A DNA stretch of 64,000 nucleotides from a virus, in the IMG/VR virus record IMGVR_UViG_3300005264_000022, positions 1-64,000 of that record; one strand, written 5' to 3'. Numbering within the stretch: position 1 is the stretch's first letter; every line of letters starts with the position of its first letter. Both the position numbers and the translations under genes were made by a program. The notes beneath the pieces were generated by a model. That model did not search any database, was not told the DNA's origin, and saw only the letters and a program-made list of their open reading frames with translations. Shown here piece after piece: positions 15,394-23,355 of the stretch.

Positions 15394-18271
15394 TCTTACT
15401 ACCTAGAGCCATAGTGAGGATGTCAGACACTTCTTGCTCATTAATACCAAAGTCAATTACACCTATTTTATGTAAGAATTTAATATCAGTAGCAGATAGT
15501 TTGATTTTGGTATCTTTGATACAAACAATGAAATCTATAATATTATTTATAGCCATAGTATCCATTTTTTTTAATTCTACTTTTAATTTCTCATATTTTT
15601 CAGTAGCTTTTGCAATACTTTCACTCTTATATGCTATCTTACTTTCTGAGCTTATAGTTAATTGAGCTATGTCTAATAATGCTTTTTGCTTTCCAAACTC
15701 CTTAAAGAAATTTAGTTTAATTAATATTGATACATCAGATGAGGATAATTTAACTTCATTATCTTTCATATAAATCAATAGATCAAAAAATGAATTGAAT
15801 TTTAAACCATCTAATTTATTCAATTCTTGCTCTGCATTTTTAGATAGCCCTTTTGCCCCATATAATCCTTCATAGATAATGGCTTTATCTTTATCGTATG
15901 AATATTCCATAGTAGCTTTCCCAAATACAGGTGGTAGAATTTCTATATTAGTATGTTGTTTGATATAATTAAATATCTCTTTCATTTTATCAGTTTTACT
16001 TTTAAATTCATTTAGATTTGCAGTGATAAATTCTTTTTCATGATATGTTCTCAGCCATCCACATATGAAACCAGTGATAGAATAGGTTATTGCGTGATTG
16101 TATGAAAATGAATATCCGCTAGAAAATTCAACTATTTTAACAAAATCGTCTACTATTTCATCACATTTTTCTATAGATACATCATACATTCTTGGAAAAT
16201 TATTTCTAAATCCCGTTCTTATTTCTGATGTTATTTTGTCAAATACAGACTTGTCTTGCTTTTTCCCGACGGCTTTCCTAACTACGTCTGCCATAGCCTC
16301 GCTATAGCCACAAAATGTTCTCAAATACAAAATTAAATCTTCTTGATACAAAATATATCCCGAATTGTTTTTAAACAACTCATTTATAGCAGGATGACCA
16401 TTGTCATATTTGTTACCATTTAAATACTCCTTTCTTATAGATTCTCCAGAGGGGCGTATAATCCCAGAGGTCATACTCATAATTTGTATAGGATCAGACC
16501 CCTTGATATTATCTAAAGCCATTACTAATTGCTTGTGCGATGTTTCTGCTTCAAATTGGAACATAGATACAGGACTCTTTTTTATATTATCCCACACATT
16601 CATATCTGTAAAATCACAAGTCTGTGGATTAAGCCTTTCTATTCCTATATATTTAAAGGCTTTATTTATAACACCTATGTTAGCTAATCCTAGTGCATCC
16701 GCCTTTACATATCCTAACGCCTCTAATTCCTTCATATTAAGTTGTGATATAGTTCTGTATCCATCTTTGTGATCTTTGTCTGTTATCGTTATTAATCCTA
16801 TCTCTTTTTCTATATCTAAATCTGATACTAATACACCAGCAGGATGCCTTCCTATTTTAGTTATAGTTCCTATTGTGCTATCAACATCTCTGAAAAATTC
16901 TTTATATTTGTCTTCCTTTCTAAAATTGGTAACATTATTTTTTATTTTGGCAACTTCATTTAGTGGTAATCCAAAAGCTCTACCCATCATGTCTATTGAA
17001 CCCGCCTCTTGTTCTGTTCCGAATGTGATTATTTCAGAACAGTTTAACCCGTCTACTCCATAAAACCAATCTTTAGCCTTATCTCTGTCTAACGGACTTA
17101 TGTCCACATCCACATCCGCAAGCGAAATCCGAAATGGATTCATAAATCGGCTAAAATTTGTCTTAAACATCACAGGATCTATTTCTGTTATTCCTAACAG
17201 GTATGAAACTATACTTCCACTACTCGATCCACGACTGAAACCTACGTCAATACCGTCTTTTTTTAATCCATCAATCCAATCTGAAAACAACAACATATAA
17301 GACTCTGCTCCCATAACCCTATACACCTCTAGCTCTTGAACCAACCTGTCTGCGTATTCTTTATTTCCCATAAATCCTTTATTTTTAAATTCTACCAAAC
17401 ATCTATCTGTCATAAGTTTAATTGGATTATCATATAACTGTGGATACTTAAAACTCATATCTAACTCATATTCTTCCGCCATATCATACAATACATTAGT
17501 ATTAGCTAAAGCAGACTGTGCATCTTTTTCGTTTATTCCTTGTTGAATAAATCCTAATAACATTTCGTCATAGCTCTTCATAGATAAATCAAAACTATCC
17601 TCATCGCCAAAGTCCATCCCTTTCGATTTCTGCATTTTAGTTCTAACTTCACCCATTTCCTTAGTTGTGTAGTGAACATCATTTGATGCTATTAAATTAT
17701 AGCCATGTTGTTTTGATAATTCTATTAATTTCTTATTATATTCAATCTGATCTATATGATTGTGTGGTTGTATCTCCAAGAAGAATCTATCTTTATTTTT
17801 TAATCCCCACTCTAGTAATTTTTGTGAGACCTCCCCATCCATATCTTTAGCCAATGGTGATGCAAGACAAGCAGTCGCTATTGCAATATTCTTACAATTC
17901 ATTAAGTCACCTATCATAACACGAGGTCTACGATAGAATGATCTATCTCTCTTATAAGCATTAGATATAAGTTGATTAACCTCTAACCTACCCTCATTAT
18001 TTAATCCATACACACATAGATGAAATGAATTATCTGCTTCTCTTGAACTTGTTATGTATATCTCAGACGCATGAATATATTTATAACCATTCTCTTCGAA
18101 TGCTTTCTTTTTATTGAACCATCCGCAGTTATTGCCGTGGTTTGTTATTATTAATCCTTTCATGCCTAACTCTTTTGCTCTCTTTATATGATCCTTATAC
18201 CCACTCGGCGAATCTGTTAAAATAGAATTGCTTAACTCATCATGCGTATGGCACGAACACCAATTATTCAA
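15347..18271 (-). CDS. dnaE: DNA polymerase III alpha subunit (DnaE type) with PHP domain
   Basis: 974 residues. TTG start at 18271 behind GGGAGG with 8 nt spacing. The N-terminal PHP domain shows CSCHTHDELSNS, ITNHGN and SNDVHYTT. The palm shows GFSRGSSSGSIVSYLLGIT and the catalytic LADVDVDISP. GRHPAGVLVSD and LYQEDLILYLR are also DnaE hallmarks. It is the replicative polymerase of the phage. The frame ends before the usual C-terminal domain, which continues in the +1 frame (14998-15393). Promoter at 18304-18332. Confidence 0.88.
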   Translation of the reverse strand: MNNWCSCHTHDELSNSILTDSPSGYKDHIKRAKELGMKGLIITNHGNNCGWFNKKKAFEENGYKYIHASEIYITSSREADNSFHLCVYGLNNEGRLEVNQLISNAYKRDRSFYRRPRVMIGDLMNCKNIAIATACLASPLAKDMDGEVSQKLLEWGLKNKDRFFLEIQPHNHIDQIEYNKKLIELSKQHGYNLIASNDVHYTTKEMGEVRTKMQKSKGMDFGDEDSFDLSMKSYDEMLLGFIQQGINEKDAQSALANTNVLYDMAEEYELDMSFKYPQLYDNPIKLMTDRCLVEFKNKGFMGNKEYADRLVQELEVYRVMGAESYMLLFSDWIDGLKKDGIDVGFSRGSSSGSIVSYLLGITEIDPVMFKTNFSRFMNPFRISLADVDVDISPLDRDKAKDWFYGVDGLNCSEIITFGTEQEAGSIDMMGRAFGLPLNEVAKIKNNVTNFRKEDKYKEFFRDVDSTIGTITKIGRHPAGVLVSDLDIEKEIGLITITDKDHKDGYRTISQLNMKELEALGYVKADALGLANIGVINKAFKYIGIERLNPQTCDFTDMNVWDNIKKSPVSMFQFEAETSHKQLVMALDNIKGSDPIQIMSMTSGIIRPSGESIRKEYLNGNKYDNGHPAINELFKNNSGYILYQEDLILYLRTFCGYSEAMADVVRKAVGKKQDKSVFDKITSEIRTGFRNNFPRMYDVSIEKCDEIVDDFVKIVEFSSGYSFSYNHAITYSITGFICGWLRTYHEKEFITANLNEFKSKTDKMKEIFNYIKQHTNIEILPPVFGKATMEYSYDKDKAIIYEGLYGAKGLSKNAEQELNKLDGLKFNSFFDLLIYMKDNEVKLSSSDVSILIKLNFFKEFGKQKALLDIAQLTISSESKIAYKSESIAKATEKYEKLKVELKKMDTMAINNIIDFIVCIKDTKIKLSATDIKFLHKIGVIDFGINEQEVSDILTMALGSKSAYKDWNIINSVQRG

Positions 18272-18303
18272 TATATTTACCTCCCTCTTTTCATGTTAAG
18301 TCT

Positions 18304-18332
18304 ATTATACCATAAAAGGGTTGGATGAACAA
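18304..18332 (-). promoter_or_regulatory. promoter for the DNA polymerase gene
   Basis: Leftward TTGTTC, 17 nt, TATAAT with TGG in front (extended -10). Its -35 lies inside the preceding terminator-like hairpin. Confidence 0.5.
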
Positions 18333-18335
18333 CCC
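18314..18335 (-). terminator. terminator-like hairpin after the AUU methyltransferase
   Basis: Leftward GGGTTG / CAACCC, 6 nt loop, then UUUU. Right behind the stop codon. Confidence 0.55.
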
Positions 18336-18808
18336 TAATATATTAAAATGAAATCTCCTTTTATCTGAATACCTCTATTGGTATCTATATACTTAACATA
18401 CTCTTTTGCTTTCAAATTTCTTTGATATGTATTAATTTTAGTTATTCTGCCTACTCCACTCTTATCACCACTATATATTTTTATTATAACTTTACAATCA
18501 AACCTAAGTAGATTATTAATTACATCAATCATAATACTATCATCTTTTATAACATTTAGAACATTATTACATAGTATAGTGTCATATTTTTTATCCAAGA
18601 TTTTATTATATTTGTCATTGAATTTATCATATAATTCTATGTTTATTTTATTTTCTTTGCAAAATTTTATAATATTTTCCGTATATTTTCCACATCCATA
18701 ATCTAATACATTTTTATCAACTAATTCATTTTTAAATCTTTTGTATGTACTAGCTAAACTGTTAATGCTAGTTTTAGCACTATTCTCTTCTTTGAAAACT
18801 GGCTTAAT
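18335..18808 (-). CDS. SAM-dependent methyltransferase with an AUU start codon
   Basis: The only open frame here has no ATG, GTG or TTG before residue ~70, yet upstream codons encode a clear class I SAM-binding motif, VLDYGCGKYTENI, then KYDTILCNNVLNVIKDD (motif IV region). The upstream in-frame stop TAG leaves only ATT codons; the ATT at 18808 lies 8 nt after AGGAGG, an ideal distance. That gives 157 residues. Substrate unknown; it is unlike the DNA methyltransferases elsewhere in the window. A near-cognate start would keep expression low. Confidence 0.7.
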   Translation of the reverse strand: MKPVFKEENSAKTSINSLASTYKRFKNELVDKNVLDYGCGKYTENIIKFCKENKINIELYDKFNDKYNKILDKKYDTILCNNVLNVIKDDSIMIDVINNLLRFDCKVIIKIYSGDKSGVGRITKINTYQRNLKAKEYVKYIDTNRGIQIKGDFILIY

Positions 18809-18826
18809 ATTAATCTCCTCCTAATT

Positions 18827-18850
18827 AAAAGGGTTACACTCGGCAACCCT
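18827..18850 (-). terminator. terminator-like hairpin
   Basis: Leftward GGGTT / AACCC with a 9 nt loop and UUUU, between the HNH gene and the methyltransferase. Confidence 0.5.
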
Positions 18851-18863
18851 AATATATTATTAT

Positions 18864-19465
18864 TTATTTACCACTAGCACCTAACTTGCCTTCTATTTGG
18901 TTGTGTATCCTAGTATGATTTGAATGTGATAATACCACTAAATTATCTATGTTATTATTTTGCTTATCTAAATCTATATGGTGTACCGCATAATCCATAC
19001 TTAAAAATTCTTTATCATTAATTACTATTTTATTTACACTATTCAGTAGATGCCTTTCTGCTACTAATCTGTGCTTATAATACCTACCATCCTTATCTTG
19101 AAATGGATGATCTCCACAATATATTTTCATATACCCACTACTAGACACCGTTTCCCATCTTTGAATGATGCGTTTAATTTACCTTTTAGTCCATATTGAT
19201 GATTATTTTTTCCGCTAAAGGATGTTGACATATATTTATTACTACATTCTCTTCCGCAACAGCTTGTTTTGCTCTTTTTTAATTGGCTTTTCTTTTTATA
19301 AAACTCTATACCACAAATAGGACATTTGCAATTTGGTTCGTTATTCCATTTTTTATACAAGTCTGTACACTTACTGGAACAAAAATTTCCTAATTTATAT
19401 TTTTTATGCTTTATAAATTCTTTGCCACATTGTTTACATTTTGTTTTATCTACCCGTACTTCCAA
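18864..19465 (-). pseudogene. HNH homing endonuclease split by a frameshift
   Basis: Two overlapping frames together make one enzyme. The first (from about TTG 19465) has zinc knuckles KCKQCGKEF and CPICGIEF and a NUMOD3-like GKNNHQYGLKGK, ending SFKDGKRCLVVGI. The second (GTG at 19148) starts SSSGYMKIYCGDHPFQDKDG and has the HNH core AVHHIDLDKQNNNIDNL with a later SNHTRIH. One extra base at the GGGAAACGG position would join them. It overlaps the 3' end of dut, a typical parking place for a homing gene. Confidence 0.65.
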
Positions 19466-19907
19466 CTCCACCCTCCCTTTTTTTGGTAACATTGCACCCA
19501 TCTGCTACTAAATATTTCTCAAATATACCTTGGCATACTCTTTCGCCAACATTTAACCACACATCATCTTCACCATAATTATGCAATGCTATTCCTATAT
19601 TTCCATCATTTTTAGGATTAGAATAATAATCAGAATCAATTATTCCTGTCCCATTAGATATTCTTACTTTTCTTTTAATACCTATTGAACTTCTAATATG
19701 CAACTTTAACACTTCGTCATCTTGCATATAAGCTTTTACATCACTCATAGTCATAACAGTTTCATTAGGCTTTATTCTTATATCCTCTTTTATTCTAAAA
19801 TCATAACCTGCACTTTTTGAACTACCCCTAGTTGGTAATATTGTTATACTCGTATGTTTTCCGCACTTTCCATCAACTTCTCTAAATCCTCTAATTTTTA
19901 CATTCAA
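19446..19907 (-). CDS. dut: dUTPase
   Basis: 153 residues; TTG start at 19907 behind GAGGAGG. All five trimeric dUTPase motifs are present: SAGYDF, RSSIGIK, NGTGIIDSDYY, GERVCQGIF and REGGVGSTGR. It hydrolyses dUTP to dUMP, keeping uracil out of phage DNA and supplying thymidylate synthesis. Operon with small zinc and metallopeptidase genes. Confidence 0.93.
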   Translation of the reverse strand: MNVKIRGFREVDGKCGKHTSITILPTRGSSKSAGYDFRIKEDIRIKPNETVMTMSDVKAYMQDDEVLKLHIRSSIGIKRKVRISNGTGIIDSDYYSNPKNDGNIGIALHNYGEDDVWLNVGERVCQGIFEKYLVADGCNVTKKREGGVGSTGR

Positions 19908-20037
19908 TTTTCTTTTCCTCCTCTAATTCTATACACTCATATTCAGTACCACAATATACACATTTATATTTATTAATATCTATTCCAACTTTTAATTTAT
20001 TCTTACAGTTAATGCAAGTTATTATTTCATAATTCAT
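19891..20037 (-). CDS. small zinc-ribbon protein (48 aa)
   Basis: Starts in a TAATG overlap with the upstream stop (20037) and ends 17 nt inside dut. It has TCINCKNK and KCVYCGTEYEC, two CxxC pairs about 17 residues apart: a zinc ribbon of the Com/zf type. Function unknown. Confidence 0.55.
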   Translation of the reverse strand: MNYEIITCINCKNKLKVGIDINKYKCVYCGTEYECIELEEEKKIECKN

Positions 20038-20366
20038 TACATATAATCCTTCATCACAACAAACATCTTAGGCATCTGAACCGCTATCCAATCCACTAGA
20101 GATTCATCGTGACACCACTCTACACCTGCAACCCCCGACTCGTCCATGAACGCATGAATTAACTCATGTCTTATTGTTTTATTATTAAATTTAGATAAGT
20201 CCTCCTTGCATCTTAGGGTTCTATTCATTAAATCACTTCTTACAACTACCTTATTTACCGAACTATCGCAATAAGCATTTAATTCATCTAAATTTTCATC
20301 TTCTTCTATACTTTTAAACAATACATCATACTCACTACCTAAAATATTAACTTTAAAATCTTCCAT
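20037..20366 (-). CDS. zincin-like metallopeptidase
   Basis: 109 residues with RHELIHAFMDESG (HExxH) near residue 66 and a downstream WCHDESLVDWIA helix that supplies a third acidic ligand. Small phage zincins of this layout are common; substrate unknown. RBS GGAGG, start directly after the alpha-CTD-like frame. Confidence 0.6.
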   Translation of the reverse strand: MEDFKVNILGSEYDVLFKSIEEDENLDELNAYCDSSVNKVVVRSDLMNRTLRCKEDLSKFNNKTIRHELIHAFMDESGVAGVEWCHDESLVDWIAVQMPKMFVVMKDYM

Positions 20367-20552
20367 TTATACCTCCAAATAACTATATTTATCAATCAAC
20401 TCTAATATTTCTTCGCAACTTTTTCTACCTAAATTCTTTATTAATAATAAATCTTCTTTTTTTAATTTAATCATTTAATCTACAGTATCAATTCCAACCT
20501 CTTTAAGACAATTAAATGATCTAACTGTCATACCAGTATATTCTAATTCCAT
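20367..20552 (-). pseudogene. RNA polymerase alpha C-terminal domain mimic with an in-frame ochre codon
   Basis: Frame from ATG 20552 (GGAGG upstream) reads MELEYTGMTVRSFNCLKEVG then IDTVD, TAA, and in the same frame MIKLKKEDLLLIKNLGRKSC and EEILELIDKY. This is the helix-hairpin-helix alpha-CTD: LxxTGLSVRSxNCLKxxGIxTV, DLIxLxEEDLLxIKNLGxKSxEEI. The single TAA at 20475 replaces roughly one residue. An ATG immediately follows it, so two half-domains could also be made by restart. Confidence 0.65.
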
Positions 20553-20563
20553 TTACACCTCCA

Positions 20564-21178
20564 TTATCTAATACAAAATTCTTTAAAGTGTGGTAAAGTT
20601 TCACACCAATCACAAAAATTTCCCCAATCCTCTTTTAATTTATGCGTCTTTCTTTGTTGATATATCGTTTTTAATTGTAAATAATTAGACGTAACTCTCA
20701 TAGACTGCTCTAACCCCATTGGTGTATTTGATATAATTTTCATATACACTTCATATTTGGACATAACACAATCTACAATCTCATCATACCTATTATAAAT
20801 ATCTATCCATTTATTTAAATTTTCAATCACAATATCATCTACGTATCCATTACAACTCTTCTTTATATCCATTTTGGTTAGCCTGTGCATTTTACTTGTG
20901 CTAGACACTATATCATGAAATGAGTATCTTTGGAATTGTGGTGTCCAATAATTAGGATACTTTACATCAAATTGCACTATAACTCCCTTCAAAAAATTGT
21001 CATGCCCTGTGCCAGTTTTTACATTACCCAACTTAATTGCTCTTTTTATATCAGTATCTTCTACCATGTCAACCGCATCATCATCCCATTCACCAATATC
21101 ATTCGATCTCATTGGATAACCACTAGCTATTACACTCTCTTCTAATCCGTAAATCCTCGTGTTGCATATCTCTAGCAT
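20564..21178 (-). CDS. conserved phage protein of unknown function
   Basis: 204 residues. KLGNVKTGTGHDNFLKGVIV, then YWTPQFQRYSFHDIVSSTSK with MHRLTKM, and NTPMGLEQSMRVTSNYLQLK are blocks with the strong conservation pattern of an enzyme core, but I cannot name the family. It has its own consensus promoter at 21215-21243. Confidence 0.55.
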   Translation of the reverse strand: MLEICNTRIYGLEESVIASGYPMRSNDIGEWDDDAVDMVEDTDIKRAIKLGNVKTGTGHDNFLKGVIVQFDVKYPNYWTPQFQRYSFHDIVSSTSKMHRLTKMDIKKSCNGYVDDIVIENLNKWIDIYNRYDEIVDCVMSKYEVYMKIISNTPMGLEQSMRVTSNYLQLKTIYQQRKTHKLKEDWGNFCDWCETLPHFKEFCIR

Positions 21179-21214
21179 TTTTTCTCATCTCCTCTATTTA
21201 TTTAATGCACAATC

Positions 21215-21243
21215 ATTATATCAAACATATAAAACATTGTCAA
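21215..21243 (-). promoter_or_regulatory. perfect-consensus promoter
   Basis: Leftward TTGACA, 17 nt, TATAAT; the -35 overlaps the stop codon of the RuvC-like gene. Drives 21178 to dut. Confidence 0.85.
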
Positions 21244-21992
21244 TTAAATTTTACTTTTTCTTTTAATATATGAAGCCCAATCATGATTGCCTCACTTTCG
21301 TCCTCATTTTTTTCCATGCCCATTACATCTCTAACATATTTGATGGCTTTAGCTTTTGCATCTTCTCTATTATTTTTGCCCTTAAAAAATGATGCTCTCC
21401 ATACATTAGGCAATACTAATTCAAACTTATAACCTTCGCATATCAACCTGTCAATTATAGCCCCCTGTAGCTCTGCGAGAGCCTTGAATGATGTTACCCC
21501 TGTATTTCCATGAGAAGATAGAAATATATCCTCTATCACCACTATATCAACCTTGTGTTGCTTTATACGGAACATCACCTCATTTATCATCTTGTGGATT
21601 CTAATAGATTTATTCTTATCTGATTTAGATATTATCCCCGACTCGATATAATTAACACCTAACGAAAAACTATACCCCGTCACTTTGGTTGCCAAATCTA
21701 ATGCAAATATTCCATAATCATCACCAACAACAATTTTACTTTTATTTAGCAATGGGGTTTTGACTTTAGCTTTTGACTTTGGTTTTGCTTTTGACTTTGG
21801 TTTTTGAAAAGAGAAAGTTACAGCTCCATTTTTAATTTGATTGTAGTCTACAATCTTCACCTTTCCGTTTATAACAAACCTAATTCTATACTTATGTTTA
21901 GATGATTTTAGACCTAAATATTCCTCCACTACGAAAATTTCATTACCTTTTGCTTTATGTACAGTTTTAACGAACCCTTTATAATTAATCAA
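21240..21992 (-). CDS. RuvC-like Holliday-junction nuclease with N-terminal extension
   Basis: 250 residues. RNase H-fold core from residue ~95: FALDLATKVTGYSF (first Asp), VDIVVIEDIF (Glu), ALAELQGAII, and EDESEAIMIGLHIL (C-terminal acidic pair). Likely resolves recombination and replication junctions before packaging. The N-terminal ~75 residues form a separate beta domain joined by a Lys/Pro/Ser repeat (KPKSKAKPKSKAK). It overlaps the next gene's stop by 4 nt. Confidence 0.75.
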   Translation of the reverse strand: MINYKGFVKTVHKAKGNEIFVVEEYLGLKSSKHKYRIRFVINGKVKIVDYNQIKNGAVTFSFQKPKSKAKPKSKAKVKTPLLNKSKIVVGDDYGIFALDLATKVTGYSFSLGVNYIESGIISKSDKNKSIRIHKMINEVMFRIKQHKVDIVVIEDIFLSSHGNTGVTSFKALAELQGAIIDRLICEGYKFELVLPNVWRASFFKGKNNREDAKAKAIKYVRDVMGMEKNEDESEAIMIGLHILKEKVKFN

Positions 21993-22687
21993 TCAACATC
22001 ACCCCAAACCACTGTCATCATCTTAGAGTATATATCTCTCAAACAAGCAACTGCTTTGCCTTCATATATCCTACTACCTCTTAGATATTTTTCATCTATA
22101 TTATATTCTTTTATCCTCTTACATCCCGACTTGAAATATAACAATAAATTCATCTGATCTTCCTCAATACCACACCACTCCATAAAGTTGTCACACTCAT
22201 TAGTAGCTCTGTATTTTCTATCAGTTTTCAATATCAATGTTACCAACTCTCTTTTATACCAAGATAGCTTAGGTCTTCCATGTGAATTAGCTTGATGATT
22301 AACGTTCAGCTTGTTCAGTCTAACAACCCTTCCTAGAAAGAATGTAGCTAATCTCTTTTGGAAATCTGTATAATGCAATTCATTCATTTTTATCAATTCT
22401 AATTCTGTATAGTAATCATCAATTCTAGCTATTCCACTATTGTTATTCTTATACTTTCTATATACATTTCTAAATCTATTTAGTATTGCAATCTTTGCTC
22501 CATTTTCATTCTGTAATTTTTCTAGTCTTCTGCAATCATCTACTATGAAATATACATAACAATCAGATATTATATCCTCTTTGCTCATTCCAACTTTCAT
22601 ATTAGATAAGTCTTTAACAAAATTGTTTATATAAGGCTCTTTGCATCTGCTAATTAATATATTCCAAAATTCCTCTTTGTCTATCAT
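21989..22687 (-). CDS. hypothetical protein
   Basis: 232 residues, helical and basic; MSKEDIISDCYVYFIVDD faintly recalls sigma-factor region 2, but no -10 or -35 binding helices follow convincingly. RBS GGGAGGAG. Unknown function. Confidence 0.45.
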   Translation of the reverse strand: MIDKEEFWNILISRCKEPYINNFVKDLSNMKVGMSKEDIISDCYVYFIVDDCRRLEKLQNENGAKIAILNRFRNVYRKYKNNNSGIARIDDYYTELELIKMNELHYTDFQKRLATFFLGRVVRLNKLNVNHQANSHGRPKLSWYKRELVTLILKTDRKYRATNECDNFMEWCGIEEDQMNLLLYFKSGCKRIKEYNIDEKYLRGSRIYEGKAVACLRDIYSKMMTVVWGDVD

Positions 22688-22702
22688 CGTCTCCTCCCTA
22701 AT

Positions 22703-22725
22703 AAAAAGGAGAAGATTATTCTCCT
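22703..22725 (-). terminator. Rho-independent terminator-like hairpin
   Basis: Leftward GGAGAA / TTCTCC, 5 nt loop, U5, between two co-directional genes. Confidence 0.65.
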
Positions 22726-23000
22726 CCTAAAACCTTTTTAACTTTTATTACATGACTTCTTTTACTATTCAATTCAGATTTTCTATCATTCCATTTAACT
22801 TTATCTTCATCTATTTTATTCTCTAACTCAATTATCTTCTCAATTCTCTTTCTTGCAGACTCATCATGTTTAACTTCTTCTCTCTCTATTGCTTTGACTA
22901 ACTTTAAATTCATCTGTTCAAATTTCTTTTCTAATTTCAATATTCCGTTAGCTAAAAATCCTAACTGTAAATCTTCCATCCATAGCAGTATCTTATTCAT
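22716..23000 (-). CDS. coiled-coil hypothetical protein
   Basis: Start placed at the ATG at 23000 that overlaps the upstream stop (ATGAATAA); earlier in-frame starts extend to 23024. The product has a short hydrophobic N-terminus and a long charged coiled coil (KRIEKIIELENKIDEDKVKW). Function unknown. Confidence 0.45.
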   Translation of the reverse strand: MNKILLWMEDLQLGFLANGILKLEKKFEQMNLKLVKAIEREEVKHDESARKRIEKIIELENKIDEDKVKWNDRKSELNSKRSHVIKVKKVLGGE

Positions 23001-23295
23001 AAACCACACCATCTTTTGTGTCATAAATATTTTCTTGATCTAATATATCATATTTTGGATTATTGTGATACATTTCCATTAGAATTATTTCCATAGATCT
23101 TACTAAGGTGCAATTAGCTTTTTCTTTTATCATTCCGATGTCACATTTACCATTTCCAAATCTTTTTACTAGCTCTTCCATATCACCATCCAAACAAATT
23201 TCTAAGTCTTCCATTAGATCTAAATCCATCTTTATGTCATTGTACTCTAATGTACTTTTTAATCTTCCTTTTCTAATCATCTTTGATAATTCCAT
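22993..23295 (-). CDS. hypothetical protein
   Basis: 100 residues, mostly helical and acidic (MDLDLMEDLEICLDGDMEEL). RBS GGAG. No family recognised. Confidence 0.45.
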   Translation of the reverse strand: MELSKMIRKGRLKSTLEYNDIKMDLDLMEDLEICLDGDMEELVKRFGNGKCDIGMIKEKANCTLVRSMEIILMEMYHNNPKYDILDQENIYDTKDGVVYE

Positions 23296-23321
23296 CCTTC
23301 TCTCCTATTTTAATTTATTGT

Positions 23322-23340
23322 GGTGGGAATTTCACCCACC
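23322..23340 (-). other. intercistronic hairpin
   Basis: GGTGGG / CCCACC with a 7 nt loop between the reductase stop and the next gene, no U-run. Possibly an RNA-processing or 3'-stabilising element. Confidence 0.45.
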
Positions 23341-23355
23341 TAATTTATTTACAGG

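Noticed and set aside
21989-22687. Possible phage sigma factor
   Set aside because: Only a faint region-2-like stretch; no region 4 helix-turn-helix follows.
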